A DNA stretch of 64,000 nucleotides from Isoetes taiwanensis. Its lineage: Eukaryota; Streptophyta; Lycopodiopsida; Isoetales; Isoetaceae. The stretch's first letter is position 1. Each line of letters opens with the position of its first letter. A program made the translations under genes and the position numbers. The notes below the pieces were generated by a model, which saw only the letters and a program-made list of their open reading frames with translations, was not told the DNA's origin and searched no databases. Shown here piece by piece: positions 32,650-45,465 of this stretch. The stretch lies in the NCBI GenBank assembly GCA_021234155.1, contig JAJEKV010000008.1, positions 14,507,410-14,571,409 on the forward strand, given 5' to 3'.

Positions 32650-35381
32650 TTATTGAGGAAAAATTGAAAAGTCCTGAGTGCCAATATCTGTGATGGGTGT
32701 AGAAGCAATAGGATTAATTGGGTCAGCTGCAAATGGAGGTGTATTCTTTGGGATATTTGTGATGTTTGCGGATTGAGGAGGCACAACCAATGGCTCAAGA
32801 GTATCTGCACAAACTTCATCAGTTAAGTCAGAAAGAATAGCAAATTTGTTACCACATTTTATTTTATCATCATAGGTATCAATGTTGATATCCTTATCAT
32901 TTTCCTGGATATTTTGATGTTGGAGATTAGCCGGAGATTCTTGCTGAATGTATCGTTGGATTTGTTCCTGTGAATACACTTGAAGATCCCTTTGCTTGAA
33001 AACTGTGGAATGAGTAGTAATGGTATGCTCATTTGGCTTGGTAGTGATGGATTCTACATTTGCAGTAGATAACTTATTTTCCATAGTTAATGATTCTCCA
33101 TTCTATCTGTCTTTTGCTGTATTTTTGTTGTTAACTCTGTTGCCAATAGCCTTATTTTTTCCAATGCCAGAAGCATTATTTCTCTCAGTTGAATAGATTT
33201 TCAAAGTAGAAGATCTATTTCTTATGTTTACCAATTCTGCATTAATTGTAGCTCTTAGCTGAGCTACTACTACTGCTGCTCTGACATTTGCAGCATCTTT
33301 AGAGTCATGTGCAATATGTTCCAGAATGTTTCCAAGATTGGACTGTTCCTGTATTTGATGAGATTGATGGTGCTGCATTGGAGATTTTCCTTTCATCATC
33401 CTCTTGTTGTGTTCAATATTTTCCACCAATAGATTATTATCTGTGTTGCATTTATTTTTAGCAAGCTCGTTGTGTTTGTGGTCAAGAAAGTGTTTTTCCT
33501 ATTGTTAATGCTCTCCAAACCCATATTCAGGATCTTTACTGCATTTTGAGACTGAACAAGAGAGTTAGTAAAGATCTGAGATTTTTCATGAGTTGATGGC
33601 TCAGAGTTTAGCTGAGATTGTCTGAGATCCCTTTTGTTTTGAATTCTCTTTCTGCTGCCATTAACCTTTTTCCATGCAAATTTCTGAAGCTGAGCTTGAG
33701 ATCCCTGGTGTGTAAGCTGGTGAGTCTGATGTTGAATATGTGTAGCAGAGTTTATTTGTTCATATTCTGACTTAATATGAATAATTTCATGCCCTGAGTC
33801 ATTTTGAAGTTAATGAGAAGCCACATTATAAGGTGCTTGCTGAGAAACCACCTCCATGCTTTTTGAAGGTCCATTATTAGAATGAGTAGCTGAGGTTATT
33901 TTCCTCTGGCAAATAGTACCAGAGAAGTGTCTGCAATTGCATTCATGGCAATAAGTTGACAGGCCAACCCATCTAAGTTGAAGTTTAATTTGATTGCCAT
34001 AAAAGTCGAGAACTGGGACAGAACAAGGAATAGGTTTGGAGATATTTAATTGAACAAGACACTTAGGAGGCTTATATGGGCAATATTCAGTACAGATGTA
34101 ATTACCAAAGGAGTTGAATATAGCAGAGAAACACTCTTCATTCCAGTAGATAGGGCTTAGATCACTCATAGTAACAGAAGCAATAAAGAATTTATTAAAG
34201 TCATCAATAGGAAGGTTAGGATTTCATTTCAGGAAGGAAAGTTGGAAAGTTTCAAAGCTTGATCTACCATACTTAAGCAGGAAGTTGGCGGATCTAGAAT
34301 TTCCACATTCAAGAATATATGGAAATCTTAACCAATAAATAGAGTTGATCATAATTGCCTTGTTAAGTCGAAGAAGACGATCCCAAAGTTTTTCTAGTCT
34401 GATCCCCACTTTATCAACAGAGACAATAACATCAGAAGAAGAATAGGTTTTAATTTTTTCTGCAATAATAGGATGGTTAAGTTGAATACCTTTATAAAGC
34501 TGAACATTAGGCTAAGTCGTATATTGAAGATGATCCAATGTATCAGCAAGTTGTAGGTCAGATAATCTCTGTCGAATTGGCCTCAAATTTCCATAAGGTA
34601 ATGGGACTCCATTAGCATTTAGGATTGGAGCTCCGTGAAGGCCAGGATCTTTTGAGAGATCCCATTCCGGGACATCAGAAGAAAAGTGATGCATTTCTTT
34701 AGGAAAAAGGTCCAAATCAGCAAAGTCACCAAATTTAATAATAGAGGAAGAGTTTTGATGGAATAAAGTTAACTAGGTAAGAAGGTCGCCTTGCTGGGAT
34801 GGAGGAAGTCGCATAAAATTGTGCAAGAAAATGAGAGATTCAGTGTTTACAGTTCTTGGGGTATTCGATATTTTTTTGGCCATTTTCAAGAATAGATCAG
34901 GTGAAAGAAACAAACAGAGGTTAAGGAAGAGGAAAGACAAGCAGAGAAATGACAAACTATTTAAAATTCAACTAGAATGGAAGGAAATACCAAATCAATA
35001 CCATGAATTTGCAAAAATGAACCCAGAGGAATGAAACTGTCCCAAATAGCCAAATTAGCAGCCTATTTCATCCAATTCACCTGGAAATAATTCATTGTAC
35101 ATCTTAACATGGATTTTTGTATCTGAATTATGGCTAAGCACCCGAAAGATCCCTGTAGTTGCAATGTTCTTGTTACCAACAAATTCTTTTAACCAGGCCT
35201 CAATTATTTCGGTTTCAAATTCCACACAATTGGGAACAAACGTGTATTCTTGGTGGAATTGAGATTTTGGAAAAATTTGTTTGATAATCAAATTCGTCCA
35301 AAGATCAGAGCAATTTCCTTGTAAAAAACCACAAGTGAATCTGGAATTTTCTTTCACAATTGTGAATATTTTACACTCCAT
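32650..35381 (-). pseudogene. L1 ORF1 (DUF4283-like and zinc-knuckle region)
   Basis: From 35381 down: TFVPNCVEFETEIIEAWLKEF, then MAKKISNTPRTVNTESL, PILNANGVPLPYGNLRPIRQRLSDLQ, and GIRLEKLWDRLLRLNKAIMI...FLLKYGRSSFETFQLSFLK, resembling the DUF4283 fold. FGNYICTEYCPYKPPKCLVQLNISKPIP...IKLQLRWVGLSTYCHECNCRHFSGTIC follows. The terminal Cys/His set (C-x2-C-x3-H-x5-C) departs from the usual C-x2-C-x4-H-x4-C knuckle. A long Gln/Ser/Asn-rich tail runs to 32650. Several stops and frame changes are present. Confidence 0.75.
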
Positions 35382-35460
35382 TCAACTCTGGCAATGTCGA
35401 GAAAGCAATGAGAGCTACCCTTCTACAAGGCTAGCAGGAAATCCCCCAAGAATTCCTTCA

Positions 35461-36879
35461 GATCCTGCCTGAGAAGGACGTTCTCCTCTGTTTTTTTTCC
35501 AAGAAAGAGGAAATAACAGATATAACAGAAATAACAGAATTTTCAAGAAAGATGGCGCACATTTTTAAGCGCAACCCCTTTCTTTTTCTAGCCCTTGATT
35601 GTTTTTTGTCATGTTTGAACTCGCTAATTTGTTGAATCTTGTGTTGCAGGTCAACATGTTGAGAGTGCACCGAACGAAGGAGACAGGGATGTCTCTCCTC
35701 CACTTCCATTCTCTACTTTTATTTCTTTAAACAGAGAACTCGAAGAAGGATGCGTTGTTGAGGAAGTTTCTTCTCCGATTGCGGGGCCGTTTTTGGGATG
35801 AAAGCACAAACATGGCAGATTGTCCATAGTCTATCTGTTAGTTTGCACAATGCAGTGGACATCCTCGAAGAAGCGACTACGATGGATGATCCAGATGTTC
35901 ACGTTTCAGTGCAAGATAGAAGGGTATTTAGAGGCGAAATGAATCACATGTGAGCTATGCTTCTCTCTAAGCTCGGACAACTCCAGCAACTTGCATCCGG
36001 TCTCCCAACACCATGCGGGCATGATCTGGCATTGCCCTTGGTTGGTGTGGATCTCCTTTTGTGTGTACAATTTTAAATTTCGGTTGCATCTATGGAAAGC
36101 AACCTTGCAGCTCGTTATCATCAAGTGCTTTAGGTCACTTTTATGAAAAGCAACGTTGGTGTTGCTTTGGATGTAATGTTCACGTGTCATCTATAAAACT
36201 TCCATTATATGTATAACTTTTGCCTTCTAATTTTATGTTGTTCTATCAATATGCCATTTGTACGTGCCATACTTTTTTAGAATCGTCAATTGTCACAAGA
36301 TCAAGGGTGGAAATTAAAAGCTAAGCACCAAACAAGAAAATCAGAAGATAAGCACCAAAAGTGCTCCTTAGGAGCATCAAAATGGCAACTGCAACACCTT
36401 AGACCCAGATTCCATTACGAGTCTGTCACTTTTTTTTTTCTATTCTAACTTCCATGCTTATTTTCGGGCTCACAATTCCACTACAGCTCTGGCAGTCTTC
36501 TTAAGAACACTGATATGCTTATGTGGCAGATCCCCGGGGGATCTTGCCCGGGAGTTAAATCAATGATTTTGGGTGCCACATCAGAAATTCTTGGATTTGA
36601 GTGGAATGTAAATCGAGATTTCTTGTGGAGCTCTCGAGTTGATCCACCTCACGATCTTCCACCGAGTGGAAACGGGCATTAGCAAAGACGCCGCAGTTAA
36701 AAATGGCAACAGAGGAGTCATCAACAAAGAAGCAAAAGCGGCAACATAAATCCCTATAATCCCTTTACATATGTAAAATCACTGTACATTCATTCCCTAC
36801 CCTTTACATAGATAAATGTTCTCCAAGGAACAGTTACATGGGTTCGAGGCCTAATGGGCTCGCCAGACCCGTTACCACA
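35461..36879. other. Flank of the L1 with a possible lost coding exon at 35650-36075 (+)
   Basis: After a CTTGTGTTGCAG acceptor at 35650 the frame reads GQHVESAPNEGDRDVSPPLPFSTFIS...GCVVEEVSSPIAGPFLG to a stop. The adjoining frame from ATG 35799 reads KAQTWQIVHSLSVSLHNAVDILEEATTMDDPDVHVSVQDRRVF, stops once at about 35950, then continues AMLLSKLGQLQQLASGLP. The composition looks protein-like but no family is recognised. It may be a pseudogene whose upstream part was displaced by the L1. The rest to 36879 is non-coding. Confidence 0.35.
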
Positions 36880-36987
36880 CGTAAGGTTCCTAAGATTCTA
36901 TTTGGTACTTAGGCGAGATAGAAGATATAGTGACGTAAGGTTCCTAAGATTCTATTTGGTACTTAGGCCAAATAGAAGATATAGTAC
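36880..36987. repeat. 54-bp tandem duplication
   Basis: CGTAAGGTTCCTAAGATTCT starts both 36880 and 36934. The second unit differs at a few bases (GGCGAG versus GGCCAA). A shorter echo, ATTGCACGAGCT x2, follows at about 36989-37020. Confidence 0.93.
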
Positions 36988-38101
36988 ATTGCACGAGCTA
37001 TATAGTATATTGCACGAGCTTTTATTTCTGTGGCAATGAGAAGAATTTTACTCCTTGACCTGACAATATATATAGTTCAAACTAAATTCTCTATGTTCTT
37101 CATGTTTGGTCGACATAACATGCCTTAGAAAACGCTAACGTAGCTTCCGCACAGTGAATTAGTCGGGCAAGACCTAGATGGCCATGATGTAGAATCCAGG
37201 ATAAGTTAGTATTGCCTTCAATTTGCAAATAGCTCCCATGAGCACAAAGCTCGAATCTAATAGTTCCCATTAAAAAGGACAGCTTGCAAAGGTTTAAAAC
37301 TCTTTTAAAATCAACCATTCGCAGCATAAAAAACAAGCAAAGCTTAAGAACAGTCATCCCTTAGAAACATTAACAAGTTCTATAAATATCAGGGACTATT
37401 AGTGATTCTTTAGACATACATGTAAAGCACAGAGATAAAATCATTATGCAGCAGTTATAGGCTCTGTTCTTTCAATGGACAAGACATGGCTAGCTTTAGA
37501 GGCCTTTGCCTTAGCAAGCCAGTCAATGAATATTTAAACACATTAATGCAACTAATTACTGTACAGTTGAGTATTGTACAAGAAGAAAGAATAATGAAAA
37601 AAGTGTCAAGGTTTCTATCCAGGATTTGCCTTAAGGCAAACAAAAAATGAGCTACCTACATGGATGACCCCTCAAATGTTCAAAAAAAACTCAGGTGCAA
37701 AGTCCCAATAAATGACAGAAATTAAATATCCTGTAGGTAGCCTGAAGCTAAATGTGATCCGCATAATATACAGAAATTCTAGCCTCTGGGAAACGAAGTT
37801 TTGAAGCTGAAATGTCCGAAAGCGAACATAATATCTGTATTCCTCAGGGCATACATGATGCAAGCACTTGATTCTAGCTCTGCCCAAAGAAAAACCATGT
37901 AACATCAGAGAAGCACAGAGTGGTTTGGACAACCCTACAACGCACACAATATATACAAAGAACCATGTAAAGGATGCCTAAAACAAACAATGATGGATGT
38001 TGACTCATTCAGTGAAACCAAACCATGCTCAGGTACTGCCTAAAGCAGCATGCAACGATGTGGATCGTCCAGAGCATCAAAACAAAATTACTTGGATGGT
38101 C
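36988..38101. other. 3' flank or terminal introns of the HIZ2-like gene
   Basis: No recognisable exon. If the GTATGTG donor at 38141-38145 (minus) is used, a last exon of the neighbouring gene should lie here, for example after the TTGTAG acceptor-like site near 37930, but none can be confirmed by homology. Confidence 0.4.
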
Positions 38102-41100
38102 TCAATTTGTGCTTCCACGATGGCATTGAATTGGCCAACACATACCTTTTGCCTCATCAACCTCAATTATTTCTTGCCCTGGTGCATTTCCTGTCACTTC
38201 AGCAGTTTTCTCCTCGTTCAGTAAATGGTCGACCTTGCATAAAGTCTTCAAAACTGTGTGCTCATTGTCCTGCTTCTCTCCAAGCTGTTCTAATACGCCA
38301 TTGCAAACTGCATTTACAACCTCCTCACTTGAGACCTGAAATGTTGGTTCGACATTTACCTCGCGGATCTCGTCATCACCACCATTGCCCTCAAGATTTT
38401 GAACACCATGAGCTTCCTCTACTATTTCTCTCTTCTGTATCTCCATGCAAGATAAACTGATCTCGGTTTCCATGAAAACTGAACCTTGCTCATGTTCACT
38501 TGTCAAAGTGACCATGTCTTCTTTCACTTGACTTGTTAAGGTGACCATGTCTTCATCCACTTCACTTGTTAAGGTGAACATCTTTTCCTTCACCTCACTT
38601 GTTAAGACAACCATATCTTCATTCACCCCCTCAGTTGTGATCATCAGTTCTTCCTTCGTCACATAAACTGATTGTTCAATGACCAATTCTTCACTAGCCA
38701 GTTCTTCACTAGCTTGAACTTCAACCAATTTTTCATCTAGCACGCACTTTTGCTCACTGTCATTAACTACAGATCTACCATCAAGATGTTCTGTATCCAT
38801 TTTCAGCTTATTTGAAGTCCTGCAAGACGCATCAAAAGGAAGCACAAATGATCCTCTAGCTGATTTTTGGAGACGGCTTTCTTCTTCATATTTCTTATAC
38901 ACACTGCAGGCTACCTGCAAAACAACAGCGTGGTTCAGGGAAAAAGTATGAATTGCAACAGCTCAAAAAACTCCAAAAATGCTAAAACACTTAAAAATTT
39001 GCATCAGATATTGCATACCTTAAATGCATCTGCAGGCACTGGAGGGAGTATATGTTCCAGGACAGATGAAGTTGACAAAAAGGCTTTGGCTCCAGAATTC
39101 ACCTGCAAAAAGAATAATAAAATCCTACAGTCAGAAATGTACCAGATGATCAGTGATGTTTTTGCTAACTGATAGTTTACCTCCAAGACACAGTCATCAT
39201 CAGATAATGAATCACTCTCTTCTGGATCCATGTCAATGACATCTATCTCTTTAGAACCAGACACGAAATCACAGTATTGGGCATAAAGTTCGGGGCCTGC
39301 AAGCTCTGCAGAAATATCCAGACTGGACAAAAGTGCTTTCATGGCTGCAATAGCTTTTTCATTAGATTTCCTGTGCCCTGGATGTGCATCAGATGTGTCT
39401 GCAGATGTCAATGGTGGAGAACTTGCTGTGGGTTTTGATAAGTTCTCCACATCCACCATGCATATTTCTGTACCTTTATCTTCGCCTACCTTTTGATTTT
39501 GTGAAGGCATGCAAGAGACGTCTTTGTGCAAAGGAGGCTCTGCATGCGTGCGGACCATAAATTCCCCAGATCCATCTCTTGGACGAAGTTCCCATTCCCT
39601 TTCTCGATCCCACGGCCGTCCACCCCCACTTGTTCCCCTGTCCCAGTCCATGTGTCCATGCCTAAGTTCATCTCCATGACTCCCAGCACCTTCCCAGCCA
39701 TGTCCATCATCACCTTCCCCAGGCCCCCGCCATCCTCCATTATGTCCATGACCATGAAACCCTTCCGGGTCACCTATACGATTTCCTGGTCCCATAAATC
39801 GGCCACCTGAAAATCCCATATCCATGGGAGGCCTTCCAATGCCTCCAGGCCCAAACATTGGTGGACCTGGATATTGCTGACCCATCCCAGGAAATCCACC
39901 TCCAGGCATACGCATAAACTGTGGTGCAAAGGGAGGATATGCACCTGGTCCCTGGCCTCTGTTCCAATTATTCATGGCCACACCTCGCCATGAATCTGCT
40001 GGTCCACCAGCCTCGTTTCTCCGATGTTGAACTCCAGGTTTCCTATCCATCCTACCTTCTCGCGAAGAGCCATCTTCGAGCATCCCATTTGGGCCATTAA
40101 TAACGGAAGGATTGTCAATCCCTGGTCTAAAAGGAGGTGGAGGAGGAAGCGGTGCGGCTGATGCACCTGGAACTTGTGGTCGAGATCGTTCCCTATCTGC
40201 TGTCTCATCCTTATAATTCTTGTCTTCCTTGTAAGTCTTCTCCCGAGGTCGACGATCCCCATCATACAGTGCTTCCTTATTACGAATTTTCTGATCTCTT
40301 CCATCCTGTTCATGGCTGTGGCTACGGTCCGAACGGCTTTGTTCAGTATACTGCTCTTTTCCACGGGGAAAGCGCTCATCATAAGGTGACCTGTATTCAC
40401 GATCACTTTCATAGTACCTGTCTTCTCTAAGACGCCCTTCCGAGGATCTATTTGCCAAAGATGCTGCTGGTGAAAGTGTCAGTTGTTGCCTAAATAGTGA
40501 AGCAGATTTCTCCCTTTCTAGACCATCATCCTTATAAGCCTTGTCTTCCTTGTACACCTTGTCCCTGCTGCGTCTTTCTCCATCATAAATTATGTCCCTG
40601 CTACGGCTCTTGCGATCTTTCAGCTCTTGCTCATTGATATGATCCCCATGGGACTGCTCGCTGAGCTCCTTCTGTTCTTTGTTATGGGGTAAATGTTCAT
40701 CATATGGTGACCTGTATTCCGAATCACTGTCGTAGTACTTATCCTCTCTGGAACGGCCATCTGCAGGCCTGCTTCCTTCTCTATAATGCCTTTCAGCATG
40801 ACGATCTCTTCTAGAACGCTCTTCTTTGTATTTCACATCCTTTACTTTATCTTCACGATGATCAGAGTAACGCCGGCCTTCCCGATCCCTGTCATCGTCT
40901 CTCCATCTATCTCTTTCTCCCGATTCCTCTTTCCTGCGTCGGATCCTATTCTCAAGCTCCTTTTCCAGATCAGGATTCCTAAGATCCTCCTGAATCTTCC
41001 ATTCTGACAAAAGAAATTACAAATCAATATGGCAAACCAAAAAGAACAAACTTCTTGCAATGAGATGGACAAGCTTGTGTGTAAAGGGAAGGTAGACGGC

Positions 41101-42398
41101 ACATTTTATTATCTGCTTTCCATCCAAAGTAAAAATTTAGGGGCTTACTATAATAATATATGGTCAATAAAAACAGCAAAATTCCTCCCACTGTTACTGA
41201 GTAATATAACATGAGGGGCTTATTTTAATAATACATAGACAATAAAAACAGCAAAATTTCTCTTACTGTTACTGAGTAACATAACATGCAGCTCATGAAT
41301 ATGGGAAGAAAGAAGAAAAGGCTTACCATTTGCTCTCTGCTCCTTGTCATCGTATATTTTCTGGTGTTTACTGTCCTCTTGGTTTAAAGCCCTTTGATGT
41401 CTTTCAAGCTCTTGACTGCTTTCCCTGGCATCCTTATCATCAATGGATCTGTGATATCGTTCTGTATCCATACTGCTAGATTTTCCTTTTAACTGTTCAG
41501 AATCACGGGTGTGCCTCTCCTTCTCGACCTTAAATGTGTCTGCATCTCTACTTTCTCCTGATTTCTCCCGTCTTCTATCCCGTTCTTTACCATGACCATG
41601 GCTGACAGAACTAGCCACTTCCCCATCCAAGACCTCCTTATAAACAGTTTCAACGTCCATTTTCCTTTTGCTTCCTCCTTTCTTATAACCAGTTCCAGCA
41701 TCCTCAACTACATCAGCCACCAACTTTAATGATTCTATTTTCTCACTCTCTCGCTCAGAATTGAGTTCGAAGGAGTCCACTGTATCTCTCCGACGACTAA
41801 CTTTATTCTTTATACGAATGTTTGGCTCTGAAGCATTCATTGCATCTGCTGAGATACCCTCTGGAAAATCAATGACTGTTATTGCCCGTTGTTCTGATGA
41901 GCTTGCAGGTATCTTTGACCGCCTGTTCCTAGTCTCCCCGTCGTCAACTTTATTGGTATCTGATACAGGCAATGCACTGTTATCTTCTATTTGTGTGTGT
42001 CCACCGTCCCACCGATCTAGAGGTGATGGTGGTTGTGGTCCAATCACAGCAGGCCCATCTGTGGCGGCACCTTTCCACCTTTTTGAGGATCGAGAAGCAG
42101 CAACTTCAACAGCAGAAGTTTCCACAGCGGCATTCTGTCTCCTTTTATGACCTCGCCCCTCTTCTCCCCTTTCATCTTGCTGTCTTTCTAATAAAGTCTT
42201 CGAAGGACTTGGCCTGGAAATCACCTCTCTGCTCTGTTTAACCTCCAGTAGTTTCCCTGCTTTGGACTTTGATGGAACTGTGGTTACAACTTCCTGTTCT
42301 AGGCCTCTCCTCTCTCCATCGTCCCCATCCTCTTTTCTATGGTCATGCATTCTATGCCGTGACGACCTACTCTTTCCCGAACTGGATTCTGGAGCCAT
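38102..42398 (-). CDS. ZC3H13/Flacc-like (HIZ2-type) m6A-writer accessory protein
   Basis: Four exons join without a frame break: 42398-41327, 41003-39181, 39102-39019 and 38914-38102, giving 1263 residues. ATG 42398 sits in GCCATGG and starts MAPESSSGKSRSSRHRMHD. Residues 1-600 are Arg/Glu/Asp/Lys-rich low complexity. A Pro/Gly/Met-rich centre follows (PPPPPPFRPG, FAPQFMRMPGGGFPGMGQQYPGPPMFG, PPMDMGFSG, WRGPGEGDDGHGW). Then comes a conserved segment EKAIAAMKALLSSLDISAELAGPELYAQY and an acidic Ser/Asp patch, and finally a Glu/Val-rich tail. I match this order to the plant nuclear family that includes Arabidopsis HIZ2, reported as the plant counterpart of ZC3H13/Flacc in the mRNA m6A methyltransferase complex. 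No CCCH finger is seen. The 3' end is uncertain: a strong donor at 38145 could splice to a further exon instead of the stop at 38102. Confidence 0.7.
38491..38634 (-). repeat. 36-bp tandem repeat coding four 12-residue units
   Basis: Inside the last exon of the HIZ2-like gene, units such as EDMVVLTSEVK, EKMFTLTSEVD, EDMVTLTSQVK and EDMVTLTSE follow one another. The repeat keeps frame and lengthens an acidic, probably disordered tail. Confidence 0.9.
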
Positions 42399-43015
42399 GG
42401 TCTGCCCCGGACCAAACCCTCAAAAAATATTTTACCTGCAAACAGCCACCAATCTGGCTGCTCTTTCTGCGCCCCACAGCAGGGGCAGTGCAGGATCCAT
42501 CAATCAGCCCATCATTATCATGTTCCTCTAGATTTGCACACCCAATACTTCGGATATCAAATCCTTGCCAAAACCCTAGAAATCTCGGACTGATAAACGA
42601 AAAGTCACAGGGACGAGAAGGGAAAAACAAACCCACCAGAGGTCAATAAGTGAGAGACAGGAAGCATTAAGGGTCGAAGCCGAACGAAGTGGTGCGCCAA
42701 AGCTGGAAAATCCTCAATCCGGTCAAAATATTTCGATGCAAAGGCTGCGGATATGTGGAAGGCGGCGGCATTGTGCTGAGACTGGAAGATCCGATTGCAT
42801 GGATCGGTGGAAATCCGGCGCCGTCCTCCTCCTCCTCTTCCTTCTCCTTCCTCCTAGTTTGTCGTCTGGGTTGTGGGTTGGGTTTGAAGAGCCGAGAAGG
42901 GCCCCCAATTGGAAAAGCAATGGCTTCCTTCCCTCCCCCTTCTTTTAATTTTTTTGCTCCCAGTTTTAATTTTCTCATTTCCTTTTTCCTTCCTTGGAAC
43001 GGTGGGGAGGGCTAA
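42399..43015 (-). promoter_or_regulatory. 5' UTR and promoter region of the HIZ2-like gene
   Basis: GC-rich, with a purine-rich minus strand (run of GGAGGAAGGAG type around 42825-42860) and short open frames. An intron in the 5' UTR is possible. The long minus-strand open frame 42667-42978 has no family and is best read as leader sequence. Confidence 0.5.
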
Positions 43016-45465
43016 CATATACCAGAATATTCTAAATAAACATGGGCAAAATTTTGGTCTATGGTCTCATGCCTTGTTAGGGCAGTTTCCATGTGGAGCA
43101 TGGCCTTCACAAATGCAAGAGTTAACCTGGGGTTGATCTTGCAATAGGACTAGATCTTTGATTAAAACCAGAGTGTCAATTTACAACATAGGGTTGTTAG
43201 AAGCTTGCTTCTAATTAGATTGGGTGGATCTATGGTTATTACCAACGTATTGACTATAAGCATTTACAAGCGGAATCTTTTGTAGCATGGTTTGTTAGAT
43301 CTAGGATCAAGAATACTAAATACGCACTGGTTAGCGAATGATGACTAGGATCAGGTACTTAGTTGCACTGGGTGTAGACTAAGGTAGAAGCTGGGGCTTC
43401 CACTCTAGTCCAAGGGATTGTTAAATGCATCATACGGAACCTGGGGTTCTTGTTCAGAACAATAGATGCATAGTTCCCACCAAGTGTGGTGATAATAGTG
43501 GCAAGGTAAGAACCTTAAGATCATTCGTCAAAGATGGCCTGACATGCTAGACTCGAGGAGGGTCAATGGGACATCATATGAGTTGAGTTTGAGCTTGTGA
43601 ATAGGAATATGAGTGCACCATGTATTCCAATAAGCCAACTCAAGAAAGCAATATTGTCTACGAACAACATAACGGCTTTAGCGACAATACTTCTAGCCCT
43701 TAGCTCTTAGGCAACTCTTAGGTCATTCTAGATACTGGCATTAGGAGGCTGCGTAATATGAGATATTGCAGAGTATTGGATCTTTTGGCAAGATTAGTCA
43801 CTCTGCAAGGCCACATGAGAGAGTGAAGAGTACGTGCAGCAAAATCCTCAATTGACTCGAAACCCATGGAGGCCACGAAAAGATTACTAAAGTTCAATAC
43901 GAGGTCAATTACCTAGAATAAAGAATTATAAACTTGCATCAGAGATGGCACTACAGAGAATGCACGACGAAACCATGGTCATGGAGTGATCCAATGGAAG
44001 AGTTTCTAGATGAAACCATAGTCACAAAGTGACCCAGGAAACGGGTTTCTGAAGGGACTAGATGATGAAACCATGGCCATAAGGTGGCCCTGGAACGAGT
44101 TCCTAAAATAAACATATAGAAAAACTCTTATGACCCTTGAGGACTAAGGATTTAAAGAAAGATTGATTGATGGATTGATTGGTTGTGTGAGTGTATTTTA
44201 ACGTCTAAGGGAAGCCATAGCTTATGTGCCAATTTACAACGTACGTATATGGGCCCTAGACCCACCGCTTTACATGACTGAAGTGGGTCCTTCCCCCACC
44301 AACTTTATGTTAACAGTTAGCAGCAGCAAAGTTTAACAATCTTTCGATGCTTCTGTCCATTTCGATTTACCAATGCTATTATGACAGAGCACAACAAGGA
44401 GAGAGCAAAGAAACAAAGCACAACAAGGAATATGGATTTAGCCAGGCAACTCTACATAGAGAAAGTTTTACACCATTCTGAGCAATGATTATAGATGATA
44501 TATTTGTATTTGGAGATTTCAAATTTTAAGAATGCAATATATCATTTACAAGATGCTTGATTCTCAATCAATGCCTTTGAATCGAGCATGGGAGTCTAAA
44601 TAAATAATCATGCTAGCAGCAAAAAAACTTATCAGGGATTTTGTCATGTACATCAATGTATACACTCAAAATATGGCCTAAACAAAGACAATGCGCCAAG
44701 GCCAAAACTTTCAAGAACCCCATAAACCTTGAGGCCGGTCGAATCTATCTAGCAGTAAATAGACCCCTCTATTTCAAAAATGATTTGATCATCCTTGAAC
44801 AACATACCTATTTCTTGCCTTTTCAATCTAACTACAAAATTTTCAAGAAGGCCGCAGCAAAAAATGTCTTGTACATCAAATATCTATCTATCCATATATA
44901 TAACACTAAAGCAGATATTAGATGATAGTTTGTGCAACATTTTGGCCATCGATTTTACAACTTTTCTTCTAGCCCGTTAGGTTGTAAAAGTTAATTGAAA
45001 ATGCAGCGCCCAGGTTTGTGGAGCAATTCATACTGCCACTCGGGTATTGATCCTCATTTATTACAGAAATTATTTGCTATACTTCCACAAGACGTCAATT
45101 GATTTTGTTGGCCAGCACAACCGAAATAGGCACATGATGGTTTATTATGACTATCAGTTTTTGCTTTTTTGGGCATTTCTTCTTCTCATTTAGAAATGAT
45201 TTATGTTGTATAATGTTCTAACTATGTTGACTTGCAGATGCTCTTTTTATTGTTTCAAGCCTCAGCAGAGGCGTCTTTCTCCGTTTTTCAAAGTTTACTT
45301 TTCCAGTGCCTACACATTCCTGTACTGACCACATGCTTTATGAACATCTGAATTATCTCTTTAAAAAGTTCATTTTCTTTGCAACCGAGCATAGAGTTCC
45401 TTGCAAAGTTATTTGCAAGAATTCAAAAAAAGTTGCATTGAGGAAAAAACATAGACCATTGTATT
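43016..45465. other. Spacer without a supported gene
   Basis: Probably old repeat DNA. Apart from the 43969-44106 repeats, a line such as GTG(T/C)CAATTTACAAC occurs at both about 43173 and about 44228, as might two ends of a decayed element. No coding domain is seen. Confidence 0.35.
43969..44106. repeat. Three degenerate units of about 43-55 bp
   Basis: GAAACCAT(G/A)G(T/C)CA followed by (G/A)(T/G)G(A/G)(T/C)CC and then GTTTCT or GTTCCT starts at 43969, 44012 and 44067. Confidence 0.75.

Larger units (their letters stand above)
28112..35460 (-). mobile_element. L1-type LINE, about 7.3 kb, minus strand, near full length but defective
   Basis: A T-run at about 28113-28131 on the + strand is the poly(A) tail of a minus-strand LINE. 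Upstream of it, on the minus strand, lie the C-terminal region, zf-RVT domain, RT, APE endonuclease and a long ORF1 region with a nucleic-acid-binding domain. This is the plant L1 layout. No clear target duplication was recognised. A sister copy starts at 63414 on the + strand with the same RT/zf-RVT junction (SPLMRNLI.AWN). Confidence 0.88.

Noticed and set aside
36529-36545. AGATCCCCGGGGGATCT palindrome as a binding site
   Set aside because: Imperfect (four C versus five G) and isolated, with no gene or repeat context.
39019-42398. First reading of the Arg/Asp/Glu-rich gene as a FIP1-type polyadenylation factor
   Set aside because: RE/RD-rich tracts alone are not diagnostic. No FIP1 core motif is seen, while the FPGMGQQYPGPPMFG centre and the EKAIAAMKALLSSLDIS segment fit the ZC3H13/HIZ2-like family better.
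42667-42978. Separate small gene upstream of the HIZ2-like gene
   Set aside because: Low-complexity GC-rich leader with no domain; better explained as 5' UTR.
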